Of a stretch of DNA of 64,000 nt, positions 53,306 through 62,457 are shown one piece after another (positions within the stretch are counted from its first letter, which is position 1; each line of letters begins with the position of its first letter). This DNA comes from DAOUKH01 sp034421515 (lineage in GTDB: Bacteria; Chloroflexota; Dehalococcoidia; SHYB01): the NCBI GenBank assembly GCA_034421515.1, contig DAOUKH010000012.1, positions 17,343 through 81,342 of the forward strand, written 5' to 3'. Under the pieces are notes generated by a model. That model worked only from the letters and a program-made list of their open reading frames with translations, was not told the DNA's origin and did not search any database. The translations under genes were made by a program, and so were the position numbers.

Positions 53306-54613
53306 CTATGGCTGGGTGGGGGCCGGCTGGCGCTGACGCTTGAGGGTGGGCCGCTTCGCCTGCCAGATGAAGGCCGCCGACACCAGCGAGAGGGCGGCGA
53401 AGCCTAGGAACGTGGGGTCGTAGGTGTCGACGGCGTCGTGGACGTAGCCGGCGATGGCGGGGCCGGCGACGGAGCCGACGGTCATGAAGAGGTTCGCGAA
53501 GCCGTTGATCTTGGCGTAGTGCAGGCGTCCGAAGTACTCGCCGCGGATGGCCTGCTGGGTGGGGCTCGCCGCGCCCCAGCCTATCGCGAAGAGGACGGCG
53601 AAGACGGCCAGGGCCCAGAGGTCATCGCTGATCAGGTAGAAGCCCAGGGCCACGGCGGTGAGCACGCCCACGGCGCCGCCCACCTTGCGCTTCTCAACGC
53701 GGTCCTGCACCAGGCCGGAGATCACCCGGCTGGGGATGCTGATGGCGGCCATGATGGCGAGGACGGTGGCGCCGAACGCCTCCGTGTGGCCGCGGTCGTA
53801 GACGGCGGCGACGGTGTGGATGAGGACGCTGGAGGAGAGCATGTTGCGGAGCCCGAAGCCGACGCCGAGCTGCCAGAAGGCCTTGGAGGTGAGGGCCTCC
53901 TTGACGGTGAAGTCGACCTCGGTGTGGACGCTGACGGCGGTGGCGGCCTCGGCGTCGCGGCGGGCCTCTTCCTCGGTGATGCCGTCGGGCAGCAGGCCGT
54001 ACTGCTCGGGCCGCTGGCGCATGAGCAGGGTGAAGGGCAGGCCGGCGACGAGGATGATGACGCCGATGATGAACGCGGCGTCGCGCCAGCCGTATTCCGA
54101 GATGAGGTAGCCGGTGAGGGGGACGAGGAGGCCGCCGACGCCGATGCCGGTCATGGCGATGCCGAACGCGACGCCCCGCTTCTTGATGAACCAGTTGCTC
54201 ACCGCCACGAAGGCGGGCGACATGATGCCGAGCCCGGCCCCGATGCCGATGAGAGGGATGAAGAAGAGATAGAACTCAAGGAGGGTATCGGCCGTGCTCA
54301 ACAGCATGAAGCCGACGCCCATGAGGACGATGCCGATCATCATGACGGGGCGCGGACCGTAACGGTCGACGAAGTAGCCCTGGATGGGGCCGAGAGCGGC
54401 GCCTTCCAGGGTGGAGATGCTCACGGCGAGGGAGAGGGGGCCGCGGTCCGTGTTCAGGCCCTCTTCCAAGGGGAGTAGGAAGGTGCCGAAGCCGAAGAAG
54501 TAGAAGGCCCCGCCGAGCATGGTGAGCCCGCCGGCGGAGAAGACGATCCACCAACCGTAGAAGACGGAGCGCCCGTCGCGGTAGAGGACGTAGTGGACGA
54601 AGGGGGCTTTCAC
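53306..54613 (-). CDS. MFS transporter (OFA/monocarboxylate-like)
   Basis: A 12-span carrier of about 435 residues. It opens with YGWWIVFSAGGLTMLGGAFY, carries GYFVDRYGPRPVMMIG (the loop 2-3 MFS signature) and a large central loop with acidic residues (DGITEEEARRDAEAA). The YGWW(I/V)V start and GNWFxKKRGxAFG-like SNWFIKKRGVAFGIAM motif are typical of the oxalate/formate and monocarboxylate carriers. The substrate is unknown. GTG 54613 is used as start; the TTG 42 bases upstream gives a longer N-terminus without similarity. Confidence 0.82.
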   Translation of the reverse strand: MKAPFVHYVLYRDGRSVFYGWWIVFSAGGLTMLGGAFYFFGFGTFLLPLEEGLNTDRGPLSLAVSISTLEGAALGPIQGYFVDRYGPRPVMMIGIVLMGVGFMLLSTADTLLEFYLFFIPLIGIGAGLGIMSPAFVAVSNWFIKKRGVAFGIAMTGIGVGGLLVPLTGYLISEYGWRDAAFIIGVIILVAGLPFTLLMRQRPEQYGLLPDGITEEEARRDAEAATAVSVHTEVDFTVKEALTSKAFWQLGVGFGLRNMLSSSVLIHTVAAVYDRGHTEAFGATVLAIMAAISIPSRVISGLVQDRVEKRKVGGAVGVLTAVALGFYLISDDLWALAVFAVLFAIGWGAASPTQQAIRGEYFGRLHYAKINGFANLFMTVGSVAGPAIAGYVHDAVDTYDPTFLGFAALSLVSAAFIWQAKRPTLKRQRQPAPTQP

Positions 54614-54659
54614 GAGCGTGGCCGGGACGCTACACCCCGCCCAAACCCGTGTCAACGCA

Positions 54660-54826
54660 CGCTCTCAAGGGGCGCCCCTTAACCCTCTCTCCCTCTGGGA
54701 GAGACTGAGAGAGGGCGCGCGCCGTCAGGCGCGCGAGCGCCCACAGGGCGCTGCTCCCTAATCGGCCCTAAAGCCAGGACGCCGGCACCGCACCGTCTCT
54801 GTAGGGGCAACTCTCGTGGTTGCCCG
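54660..54826. repeat. Intergenic repeats between the MFS gene and tRNA-Ser
   Basis: A CCCTCTCTCCCTCTGGGAG...GACTGAGAGAGGG hairpin with GCGCGCGCCGTCAGGCGCGCG (54686-54738), a GAGCGCCCACAGGGCGCTGC hairpin (54738-54757) and a GTAGGGGCAACTCTCGTGGTTGCCCG variant (54801-54826) in which both stem arms have changed together. The stretch 54614-54973 has no gene. Confidence 0.72.
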
Positions 54827-54973
54827 CTTCCGCAGGCGCGAAACATCTCCGCGGGCGTGTGACAAACGCTCGTTGCCAGGGGCGGGGAGGGTCGGCTATC
54901 ATGTCCTTCGGCTCTTCTGTTGGCGCTCGCTGGGGCGTCAGGCGCCGCGAAGCTGAGCGGCGGCCGCCGTCGC

Positions 54974-55063
<90 letters not shown>

Positions 55064-55079
55064 GCCAATAACAACACAC

Positions 55080-55169
55080 GGAGCGGTGCTGGAGTCTGGC
55101 TGAACAGGCACGCCTGGAGAGCGTGTGTACCTTCGGGTACCGTGGGTTCAAATCCCACCCGCTCCGCCA
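55080..55169 (+). tRNA. tRNA-Ser (GGA)
   Basis: A second 90-base class II tRNA, 16 bases after the first, with anticodon GGA at 55116-55118, reading UCC and UCU. The variable arm is identical to that of the first one. The pair is probably co-transcribed, possibly with dprA, which starts 31 bases later. Confidence 0.95.
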
Positions 55170-55199
55170 TTTTCATCGTCACAACCCCACATCCCCTCG

Positions 55200-56360
55200 A
55201 TGAACGACCCCGCTGATTCGCCATCGGTAGCCGCCGACGCCCCGTACTGGATTGCGTTTCACCGCATCCACGGCATGGGGCGCGTGCGGTTCAACGCGCT
55301 GCTCGCGGGGTTCGAGTCGATGGAGGAGGCGTGGAGCGCCTCGCCCGGGGCCCTGCGCCGCGCCGGGCTCGACTCCAAGGTCGTCAGCGCCGTCGTGGAG
55401 GCGCGCCCGTCGATTGATCCTCAGGCGGAGGCCGGTCGTCTCGAACGGGCCGGCGTCCGGGCGCTCACCCTCCGCGACGACGACTATCCCGCGCGGCTGC
55501 GAGAGACCTACGATCCGCCGCCGGTGCTCTACGTGAAGGGCACGCTGGCCGAGGCGGACGAGCGTTCGGTCACCGTCGTGGGCACGCGGCACGTCACGAG
55601 CTACGGCCGCGAGGTCACCCGCATGTTGACCGAGGAGCTTGCCCGCAACGGCCTGACGATCGTCAGCGGCCTGGCGCTGGGCGTCGACGCGGTGGCGCAT
55701 AAGGCGGCGCTGGACGCCCAGGGGCGCACCCTCGCGGTGCTCGCCTGCGGGCTCGACATGGTCTATCCCATGAGCAACAAGGCGCTGGCGGGGCGCATCC
55801 AAGAGAACGGGGCGCTGATCAGCGACTACCCCCTTGGGACGAAACCGAAACCGGAATACTTCCCCCGGCGCAATCGCATCCTAGCCGGCCTGACGCTCGG
55901 CACGATCGTCGTGGAAGCGCCCGAACGCAGCGGCGCGCTCATCACCACGACGTACGCCCTCAACGAGAACCGTGAAGTCTTCGCGGTGCCGGGAAGTGTG
56001 CTCTCGCCGGCGAGCGCGGGGACGAACCGCCTGATCCAAGAAGGCGGCGCGAAGCTGGTGCGCAATGCGTCGGACGTCCTTGAAGAGCTCAACCTCACCG
56101 TCCCGGCCCGCCAGCTTCCCTTGCCGGGTGCGGAGCCGGCGGACGAGACCGAAGCCGCGCTGCTCGCGCTGGTGTCGCGGGAGCCCACGCACATCGACGC
56201 GATCCAGGAGCAGTCGGGGCTGCCGATGCCGGTCGTCAGCGGCGCGCTGGCCCTCATGGAACTGAAGGGTCTTGTGAAAGAGATTGGAGCCATGAGTTAT
56301 ATTTCCTTAATGGAAACGCCGCCCCGAACCAGAGGCCCCGCCGAGACACGTTCCGGTTGA
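55200..56360 (+). CDS. dprA: DNA-processing protein DprA
   Basis: The 386-residue protein has an N-terminal SAM-like helix region, then the Rossmann core with VTVVGTRHVTSYGREVTRML, IVSGLALGVDAVAHKAALD, PRRNRILAGL and GALITTTYALNENREVFAVPG. A C-terminal winged-helix-like domain follows (ALVSREPTHIDAIQEQSGLP). DprA loads RecA on incoming single-stranded DNA. ATG 55200 lies just after the tRNA-Ser pair. topA starts 34 bases after its end, the common dprA-topA order. Confidence 0.92.
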   Translation: MNDPADSPSVAADAPYWIAFHRIHGMGRVRFNALLAGFESMEEAWSASPGALRRAGLDSKVVSAVVEARPSIDPQAEAGRLERAGVRALTLRDDDYPARLRETYDPPPVLYVKGTLAEADERSVTVVGTRHVTSYGREVTRMLTEELARNGLTIVSGLALGVDAVAHKAALDAQGRTLAVLACGLDMVYPMSNKALAGRIQENGALISDYPLGTKPKPEYFPRRNRILAGLTLGTIVVEAPERSGALITTTYALNENREVFAVPGSVLSPASAGTNRLIQEGGAKLVRNASDVLEELNLTVPARQLPLPGAEPADETEAALLALVSREPTHIDAIQEQSGLPMPVVSGALALMELKGLVKEIGAMSYISLMETPPRTRGPAETRSG

Positions 56361-56394
56361 CGCTTGTGAATTGGTGCACTAACGTGGGGAGACT

Positions 56395-58689
56395 ATGGCA
56401 AAGAACCTAGTCATCGTCGAGTCCCCGGCCAAGGCCCGGACCATCGGGCGCTTCCTCGGCCGGAACTACGCGGTGAAGGCATCCATCGGCCATGTCCGCG
56501 ACCTCCCCGAGCGCACCCTCGGCGTCGACGTCAAGAACGACTTCACGCCCAAGTACGTCGTGCCCGAAGAGAAGAAGGCCGTGATCAAGGAGCTCGACCA
56601 GGCCCTGCAGAAGGCCGACGCCCTCTACCTCGCAACCGACCCCGACCGCGAGGGCGAGGCCATCGCCTGGCACCTCAGCGAGGCGATCAAGACGGGCAAG
56701 AAGCCCGTACGCCGCGTCGTCTTCCACGAGATCACCAAGCCCGCCATCGGCGAAGCCTTCGAGCATCCACGCGAGATCAACGTCGATCTCGTCAACGCCC
56801 AACAGACCCGGCGCATCCTCGACCGGCTCGTCGGCTACCGACTGAGCCCCCTGCTGGGGAAGAAGGTGCGGCGAGGCCTCTCCGCCGGACGCGTGCAGTC
56901 CGTCGCGCTCCGCATGATCGTCGAGCGCGAGCGGGAGATCGAACGGTTCGTCCCCGTCGAGTACTGGCGCATCCTGGCGAATCTCGCCAAGCAGTCCGCC
57001 AACGGCGGCAAGGTCAAAGGCTTCGACGCCACGCTGGCCGCGGTGAAGGGCGAGAAGGGCAAGCTCGAAGTCCACGACGAAAAGACCGCGACGGCGCTGG
57101 TCGACGACCTGCGGCGTTCCATCTACACCGTCGCCTCGGTCAAGAAGCGCGAGACCCAGCGCCGCCCCACGGCGCCGTTCATCACCAGCACGCTGCAGCA
57201 GGAGGCGTGGCGCAAGCTGCGCTTCTCCGCCCGCAAGACGATGACCGTCGCACAGCAGCTCTACGAAGGGTTGCAAGTCGGCACGGAGACCGCGGGTCTC
57301 ATCACCTACATGCGGACCGACTCGCCGGTGGTCAGCGGGAGCGCCATCGCGGAGACGCGGAAGTACGTCGCGGGCAAGTACGGCAAGGAATACCTGCCGC
57401 CCAAGGCGCGGGCCTACACCGCCAGGTCGAAGGGAGCCCAGGAGGCCCACGAGGCGATCCGTCCCACCTCGATCATGCGCGACCCCGCAAGCGTCCGGTC
57501 GGCGCTCGCCAACGACCAGTTCCGCCTCTACGACCTCATCTGGAAGCGCATGGTGGCGAGCCAGATGGCGAACGCCGTCTTCGACGCCACGGCGGTGCAG
57601 GTCGAGGCGGCAGGCTCGCCGCGGACGTACGTGCTCACCGCCTCCGGTTCGGTGCAGAAGTTCGCCGGCTTCCTCACGCTCTACTCGGAAGGCTCGGACA
57701 CGAGCGATGACGACGAGGAAAAGGAAGCCGCGCTGCCGGCCCTGGAGAAGGGCGAGCGGATCGACCTCAAGAAGCTCGACCCGCAGCAGAAGTTCACCCA
57801 GCCGCCGCCGCGGTACTCGGAGGCGTCGCTGGTGAAGGCGCTGGAAGAGGCGGGGATCGGCCGCCCCTCGACCTACGCCGCCATCGTCTCGACCATCCAG
57901 AACCGCGGCTACGTTAAGAAGGAAAAGGGCTTGCTCCAGCCCGAGCAGCTGGGGACCATCGTCAACGACCTGCTGGTCGAGGCGTTCTCCAGCTACATCG
58001 ACCCCAGCTTCACCGCGATGATGGAGGAGGGGCTCGACGAGATCGCCCGCGGCGAGAAGGGCTGGACGCCCTACCTCAGCGACTTCTACGGCCCGTTCGA
58101 GACGGCGGTGGCGACGGCGAACGAGACGCTGGAGCGCAAGCCCGAGGTCTCCGACGAGGTCTGCGACCTCTGCGACAAGCCCATGGTGATCAAGAAGGGC
58201 CGCTTCGGCCTCTTCCTCTCCTGCAGCGGCTTCCCCGAGTGCAAGGGCACCAAGCCGATCAAGAAGACCGAGACCAAGGTGGACGAGGCCCTGCAAAAGG
58301 AATACGCCAACGAGGTCTGCGAGCTCGACGGCAAGCCGATGGTGGTCAAGACCGGCCGCTACGGACCGTTCCTCTCCTGTAGCGGCTACCCTGAGTGCAA
58401 GGGGATGAAGCGGATCCAGAAGAAGGCCGACGCGCCGTGCCCGGAAGACGGCGGCGACCTCATCGAACGCAAGAACCGCAGAGGCCGGACGTTCTACGGC
58501 TGCTCGAACTACCCGGAGTGCAAGTTCCTCACCAACCGCAAGCCCATCGCCGAGCCGTGCCCCGCGTGCGGCGGCCTCCTGACGGAGGCGGCGAAGGGCG
58601 GCGTCCGCTGCGCCAACGCCAAGTGCGACTACAAGGGCGAACGGCCCGAGTCGCCGGCGCCCGAGCGCGAGCCGGTCGCGGCGGGGTAG
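56395..58689 (+). CDS. topA: DNA topoisomerase I
   Basis: The 764-residue type IA enzyme has the TOPRIM start NLVIVESPAKARTIGRFLG, the acidic DPDREGEAIAWHL, and the active-site Tyr305 in GLITYMRTDSP. Four C-terminal zinc-ribbon units follow from about residue 585. Unit 1 has a full Cys set (CDLC...CSGFPEC). Units 2 and 3 begin CELD and CPED, where the second Cys of the first pair is replaced by Asp. Unit 4 is CPAC...CANAKC. It relaxes negative supercoils. Confidence 0.95.
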   Translation: MAKNLVIVESPAKARTIGRFLGRNYAVKASIGHVRDLPERTLGVDVKNDFTPKYVVPEEKKAVIKELDQALQKADALYLATDPDREGEAIAWHLSEAIKTGKKPVRRVVFHEITKPAIGEAFEHPREINVDLVNAQQTRRILDRLVGYRLSPLLGKKVRRGLSAGRVQSVALRMIVEREREIERFVPVEYWRILANLAKQSANGGKVKGFDATLAAVKGEKGKLEVHDEKTATALVDDLRRSIYTVASVKKRETQRRPTAPFITSTLQQEAWRKLRFSARKTMTVAQQLYEGLQVGTETAGLITYMRTDSPVVSGSAIAETRKYVAGKYGKEYLPPKARAYTARSKGAQEAHEAIRPTSIMRDPASVRSALANDQFRLYDLIWKRMVASQMANAVFDATAVQVEAAGSPRTYVLTASGSVQKFAGFLTLYSEGSDTSDDDEEKEAALPALEKGERIDLKKLDPQQKFTQPPPRYSEASLVKALEEAGIGRPSTYAAIVSTIQNRGYVKKEKGLLQPEQLGTIVNDLLVEAFSSYIDPSFTAMMEEGLDEIARGEKGWTPYLSDFYGPFETAVATANETLERKPEVSDEVCDLCDKPMVIKKGRFGLFLSCSGFPECKGTKPIKKTETKVDEALQKEYANEVCELDGKPMVVKTGRYGPFLSCSGYPECKGMKRIQKKADAPCPEDGGDLIERKNRRGRTFYGCSNYPECKFLTNRKPIAEPCPACGGLLTEAAKGGVRCANAKCDYKGERPESPAPEREPVAAG

Positions 58690-58714
58690 CCGCGCCCCTC
58701 GGCCAACCCCTCTC

Positions 58715-58803
58715 GTAGGGGCGATTCACGAATCGCCCGCCCCTCCCGCCTCTCCCCCTCTTGGGGGAGAATGAGAGAGGGCACGCGCCGCCAGGCGCGC
58801 CGG
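58715..58803. repeat. Intergenic repeats after topA
   Basis: GTAGGGGCGATTCACGAATCGCCCG (58715-58739, identical to 30782-30806) followed by the CCTCTCCCCCTCTTGGGGGAGAATGAGAGAGGG hairpin and GCACGCGCCGCCAGGCGCGC (58748-58800). Confidence 0.75.
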
Positions 58804-58876
58804 AGGGGTGGGGAGGCGAGGGGTGCGCCAACCTCAACGTAGACTGCGTCCGGCAGCGGCCCCAGAAGAGGAGAAG

Positions 58877-59668
58877 CTACCCCCGGTACGGAACCCTCGC
58901 GGGCACGCCGTAGCGCTCCCGCATCTCGCTGATGCCGATGTTGACGCCGTTGAACTCAGCTGACGGCTGAGCGAGCATCCAGAGCGCGGCCTGGGCGCCG
59001 ACCTCGACGCTCTCCCAGCGCGATTCGTCGAGCCCCTTGCCGGAGAAGTTGAGCACGAAGCCCTCGGAGGCGATGGGGACGTCGACGCGCAGGCAGTTGG
59101 ACGAGACGCCCTTGCCTTCCAGCTCGGCGGCCAGCCCCATCGTGAAGCGCTCCACCGCCGCCTTGGTCATGCCGTAGGTGAGGCCGCTGGAGAAGTGCCG
59201 TAGCGCGGCCTGCGACGACACGTTGAGCACGTAGCCGCCTCCCCGTTCGATCATCCCGGGGACGAGGCGCTTGGCGAGCCAGAAGGGCGCCAGCAGGTTT
59301 AGCCCCAGCATCAGGTCGAAGCGCTTGCGGGTGACTTCCAAGAACGGGGTGAGGAAGTCGATCGCCGCGTTGTTTGCGAGGATGTCGATGGGGCCGAGGC
59401 GGTCGAGGGCGGCGTCGGCGACGCGGTCGACTTCCTCGACGAAGGTGAGGTCGCCTGGGATGGCGGCGGCGCGCCCGCCCGCCGCTTCTATCAGCCGCGC
59501 CGTCTCGTCGACGGTGCCGGGCAGCTTGAGGCGGCGCTCGTCGGTGGCGCGGGCCACGACGCCGACCGTGGCGCCGGAGCGGCCCAAGGCGATCGCGATG
59601 GCCTTGCCGATGCCGCGGCTCGCGCCGGTCACCAGCGCGGTCTTGCCGGTCAGATCGAGGGTGGACAT
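58877..59668 (-). CDS. SDR family oxidoreductase (second HSDL2-like copy)
   Basis: The 263-residue dehydrogenase has TGASRGIG at 13-20, NNAAIDF, the catalytic Ser in LNVSSQAA and YGMTK as YxxxK. It has the same LPGTVDETARLIEAAGG insertion as the SDR at 7611, so the two are paralogues of one branch. It interrupts the dprA-topA-xerC order on the opposite strand. The substrate is unknown. Confidence 0.84.
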   Translation of the reverse strand: MSTLDLTGKTALVTGASRGIGKAIAIALGRSGATVGVVARATDERRLKLPGTVDETARLIEAAGGRAAAIPGDLTFVEEVDRVADAALDRLGPIDILANNAAIDFLTPFLEVTRKRFDLMLGLNLLAPFWLAKRLVPGMIERGGGYVLNVSSQAALRHFSSGLTYGMTKAAVERFTMGLAAELEGKGVSSNCLRVDVPIASEGFVLNFSGKGLDESRWESVEVGAQAALWMLAQPSAEFNGVNIGISEMRERYGVPARVPYRG

Positions 59669-59792
59669 GGTGAAAGGCGATGGCAGGCTACCCGTGGGCG
59701 CGGCGCGGGGTCAAGCGATTGACCCCTTTGACACGGAGGCGCGCCGGTAGGTAGCATGAAATAGGTTTCGGAATAATTTCGGAACCTTTACT

Positions 59793-60791
59793 ATGCAGCC
59801 CGAATTCGAAGCGCGCGTCCAGGAATTCATCCGCCATCTGAGCGCGGAGCGCGGTCTCTCGCCGCGCACCGAGGAGGCCTACGCGACCCACACCCGCCGC
59901 TTCCTCGGCTTCCTGGAGGTCGAGGGAGTCGACGACCTCGCGTCGGTCGATCGGCCGGTCATGCGGCGCTACATCGCGAAGCTGGCGAACTCGGGGCTCG
60001 CCAAGAGCGGCATCGCGCTCCGCCTGAGCGCGGTGCGGGCCTTCTTCCGCTTCCTTTCGATGCGAGGCGTCGTGCCGTCCCGGTCGCTGTGGAGCAAGCG
60101 CTCGCGTGAGGCGCGGGCCCTCACGCCCAAGCAGGAGAAGCGGCTGCCCAGCTTCCTCACGCAGACCGAGGCGGCGCGGATGCTCGACGCCGTCGACACG
60201 AGCACGGTCCAAGGACTGCGCGACCAGGCGATCCTGGAGTTGGTCTATGCTGCCGGCCTCCGCGTCAGCGAGGCGGCGGGCCTCGACCTCGGCGACATGA
60301 ACCTGAGCGAGCGCGAGCTTCGCGTCGAAGGCAAGGGGTCGAAGGAGCGCATGGCCTACATTGGCGAGCCCGCCGCCGCGGCGCTGGCGCGCTACCTGCG
60401 GGAGCGCCACGCCTTCACCGGCGACAGGGCGGCGCGGGAGAACGGGGCCGGCGGAGGCCGCGGACGTCGCAGCGACGCGGTCTTCCTGAACCGTTACGGG
60501 CGGCGGCTGACGCCGCGCTCGATCCAACGCATCGTCAAGGAGACGGCGCGCCGCGCCGGACTCGATCCGGAGCGCGTCCATACCCATACGCTGCGGCACA
60601 GCTTCGCCACGCACATGCTCGACGGCGGCGCCGACCTGCGGGTCGTCCAGGAGCTTCTCGGCCACAGCAGTCCGGCGACGACGCAGATCTACACCCACGT
60701 CACCCAGGCGCAGGCGCGCAAGATGTACGAATCGGCCCACCCCCTGGCCCGGCAGGGCGCGGGCGCGGGTGCTGACCCGAAGGAGGGCTAG
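59793..60791 (+). CDS. xerC: Tyrosine recombinase XerC/XerD type
   Basis: The 332-residue recombinase has the N-terminal SAM-like DNA-binding domain (FEARVQEFIRHLSAERGLSP) and all catalytic residues: Arg in AAGLRVSEAAGL, Lys in GKGSKER, His and Arg in HTLRHSFATHML, His in LLGHSS and Tyr300 in TQIYTHV. A Gly/Arg-rich insertion lies near residues 215-228. XerC/D resolves chromosome dimers at dif; its place after topA favours this over a phage integrase. An 8-base direct repeat TTTCGGAA (59766, 59777) lies just upstream. Confidence 0.87.
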   Translation: MQPEFEARVQEFIRHLSAERGLSPRTEEAYATHTRRFLGFLEVEGVDDLASVDRPVMRRYIAKLANSGLAKSGIALRLSAVRAFFRFLSMRGVVPSRSLWSKRSREARALTPKQEKRLPSFLTQTEAARMLDAVDTSTVQGLRDQAILELVYAAGLRVSEAAGLDLGDMNLSERELRVEGKGSKERMAYIGEPAAAALARYLRERHAFTGDRAARENGAGGGRGRRSDAVFLNRYGRRLTPRSIQRIVKETARRAGLDPERVHTHTLRHSFATHMLDGGADLRVVQELLGHSSPATTQIYTHVTQAQARKMYESAHPLARQGAGAGADPKEG

Positions 60792-60792
60792 G

Positions 60793-61230
60793 ATGGCCCG
60801 CTACCTCGTGATCCACGGTCCCAACTTGAACCGGCTCGGCCTGCGCGACCCGGCCCTCTACGGCAGCCAGACCCTCGACGAGGTGAACGGGCTGATCGCC
60901 GAGCGCGCTGCGGCGCTGGGCGTCGAGGTCGCGTTCTTCCAAGGCAACTCCGAGGGGGCCATCATCGACTACGTCCAGGCGGAAGCCGGCGGGGCCGATG
61001 GGATCGTCATTAACCCCGGGGCCTACGGACACTACAGCTATGCGATTCACGATGCGCTGCTCGATGCGGGCAGGCCCATCGCCGAGGTGCACCTGTCGAA
61101 CGTCTTCGCCCGCGACGAGTGGCGCCGGCGGTCGGTGATCTCCCCGATCGCGCGGGGCGTGGTCAGCGGGTTCGGCTGGCGGGGTTACACCGCGGCCCTC
61201 GAATTGCTGACCGCCCTGGCGAACGAGTAG
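60793..61230 (+). CDS. aroQ: Type II 3-dehydroquinate dehydratase
   Basis: The 145-residue enzyme has HGPNLNRLGLRDPALYG with the catalytic Tyr23, FFQGNSEGAIIDYVQ (QSN in most homologues), VINPGAYGHYSYAIHDAL and EVHLSNVFARDEWR with the catalytic His100. It makes 3-dehydroshikimate in the shikimate pathway. The start ATG 60793 lies 1 base after xerC and has GGAGGG upstream. The longer open frame is rejected since it lies in xerC. Confidence 0.9.
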   Translation: MARYLVIHGPNLNRLGLRDPALYGSQTLDEVNGLIAERAAALGVEVAFFQGNSEGAIIDYVQAEAGGADGIVINPGAYGHYSYAIHDALLDAGRPIAEVHLSNVFARDEWRRRSVISPIARGVVSGFGWRGYTAALELLTALANE

Positions 61231-61316
61231 CGCGGGGTGGAGCGGGCAGGGCCCTGCGTCTAGAATGGGAGCCGCCGCGCGTCGCCCGCGCGGTCAGACT
61301 CTCCGAGGAGCCCCCC

Positions 61317-62405
61317 ATGAACCAACGCGTAGAGCGCCTCCGCGAACGCCTCGCGGACGAGGGCGTCGATGCGGTCCTGATCTCGAATCCCCAAAACCGC
61401 CGCTATCTTTCCGGGTTCACCGGGTCGGCGGGCTACCTCTTCATCTCGCCCGAGCGGGCCTACATCGCCACCGACTTCCGGTACTGGGAGCAGTCTGCGG
61501 TCCAGGCGCCGGACTTCGAGCTGGTGAAGATGACCGGCGCGATGAAGACGTGGCTGCACCCCCTCATCGAGGACGGGGAGCCGGAGAAGCTGGCCTTCGA
61601 GGCCAACGACGCGACCTACGCCTTCCATGACCTGCTGAAGTCGACGGTGCGCAAGCTGAAGCCGGCCCTGCGCCCCAAGCTGGTCCCGACGTTGGACCTG
61701 GCGGAGTCGCTGCGCATCTACAAGGACGCTGACGAGCTCGCCGTCCTGACGCGGTCGGTCGACATCGCCGACCGGGCGATGATGGAGGTGTCGGCGCAGC
61801 TGGAGCCGGGGATGACCGAACGCGAGATCGCGTGGCGGCTTGAGCAATCGATGCGGGAGCAGGGCGCGGAGAGCACGTCGTTCGACATCATCGTGGGAGC
61901 GGGGCTGAACGGAGCGCGTCCTCATCACCGGCCCAGCGACACCAAGATCAAGGCCAACGAGCCGATCGTGATCGACATGGGGGCCAAGGTCGAAGGGTAC
62001 TGCTCCGACATCACGCGGACGCATTACCTTGGGACACCGGACGACACCTACAAGCGCGTCTACGACACCGTGCTGGTGGCGCAGGAGACGGCGATCAACG
62101 CGGTCGAGGCGGGGATGTCGGGGCATGACGCCGACAAGCTGGCGCGGGACGTGATCGAGAAGGCGGGCTACGGCGACAAGTTCGGCCACGGCACCGGCCA
62201 CGGCGTCGGCCTCAACATCCACGAGAACCCGCGCGTCTCGCGCAACATGAAGGACGAGCTTCAGGACGGCATGGTCTTCACCATCGAGCCCGGCATCTAT
62301 CTTCCCGAGTGGGGCGGCGTCCGCATCGAGGACATCGTGGTCTTGGAGAACGGCAAGGCGCGCGATCTGACCAAGGCGCCGAAGATGGACGTCGTGGCGG
62401 CCTGA
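61317..62405 (+). CDS. pepP: Xaa-Pro aminopeptidase (M24B)
   Basis: The 362-residue protease has the M24 metal ligands: Asp in VIDMGAKVEGY and SDITRTHYLG, His in GHGTGHGVGL, Glu in FTIEPGIYLP and Glu in VRIEDIVV. The N-terminal creatinase-like domain is present (ALISNPQNRRYLSGFTGSAG-type segment). It removes N-terminal residues before proline. aroQ-pepP is a common gene order. A TAGAAT box lies at 61261-61266. Confidence 0.9.
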   Translation: MNQRVERLRERLADEGVDAVLISNPQNRRYLSGFTGSAGYLFISPERAYIATDFRYWEQSAVQAPDFELVKMTGAMKTWLHPLIEDGEPEKLAFEANDATYAFHDLLKSTVRKLKPALRPKLVPTLDLAESLRIYKDADELAVLTRSVDIADRAMMEVSAQLEPGMTEREIAWRLEQSMREQGAESTSFDIIVGAGLNGARPHHRPSDTKIKANEPIVIDMGAKVEGYCSDITRTHYLGTPDDTYKRVYDTVLVAQETAINAVEAGMSGHDADKLARDVIEKAGYGDKFGHGTGHGVGLNIHENPRVSRNMKDELQDGMVFTIEPGIYLPEWGGVRIEDIVVLENGKARDLTKAPKMDVVAA

Positions 62406-62457
62406 GCGCCGCCGGCCCCTTGCCTCGTGGCGGGCCCGGGGCCATGATGGGGCCGCC

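Noticed and set aside
59766..59792. A dif site next to xerC
   Set aside because: The repeat does not match the 28-base dif pattern of two 11-base arms.
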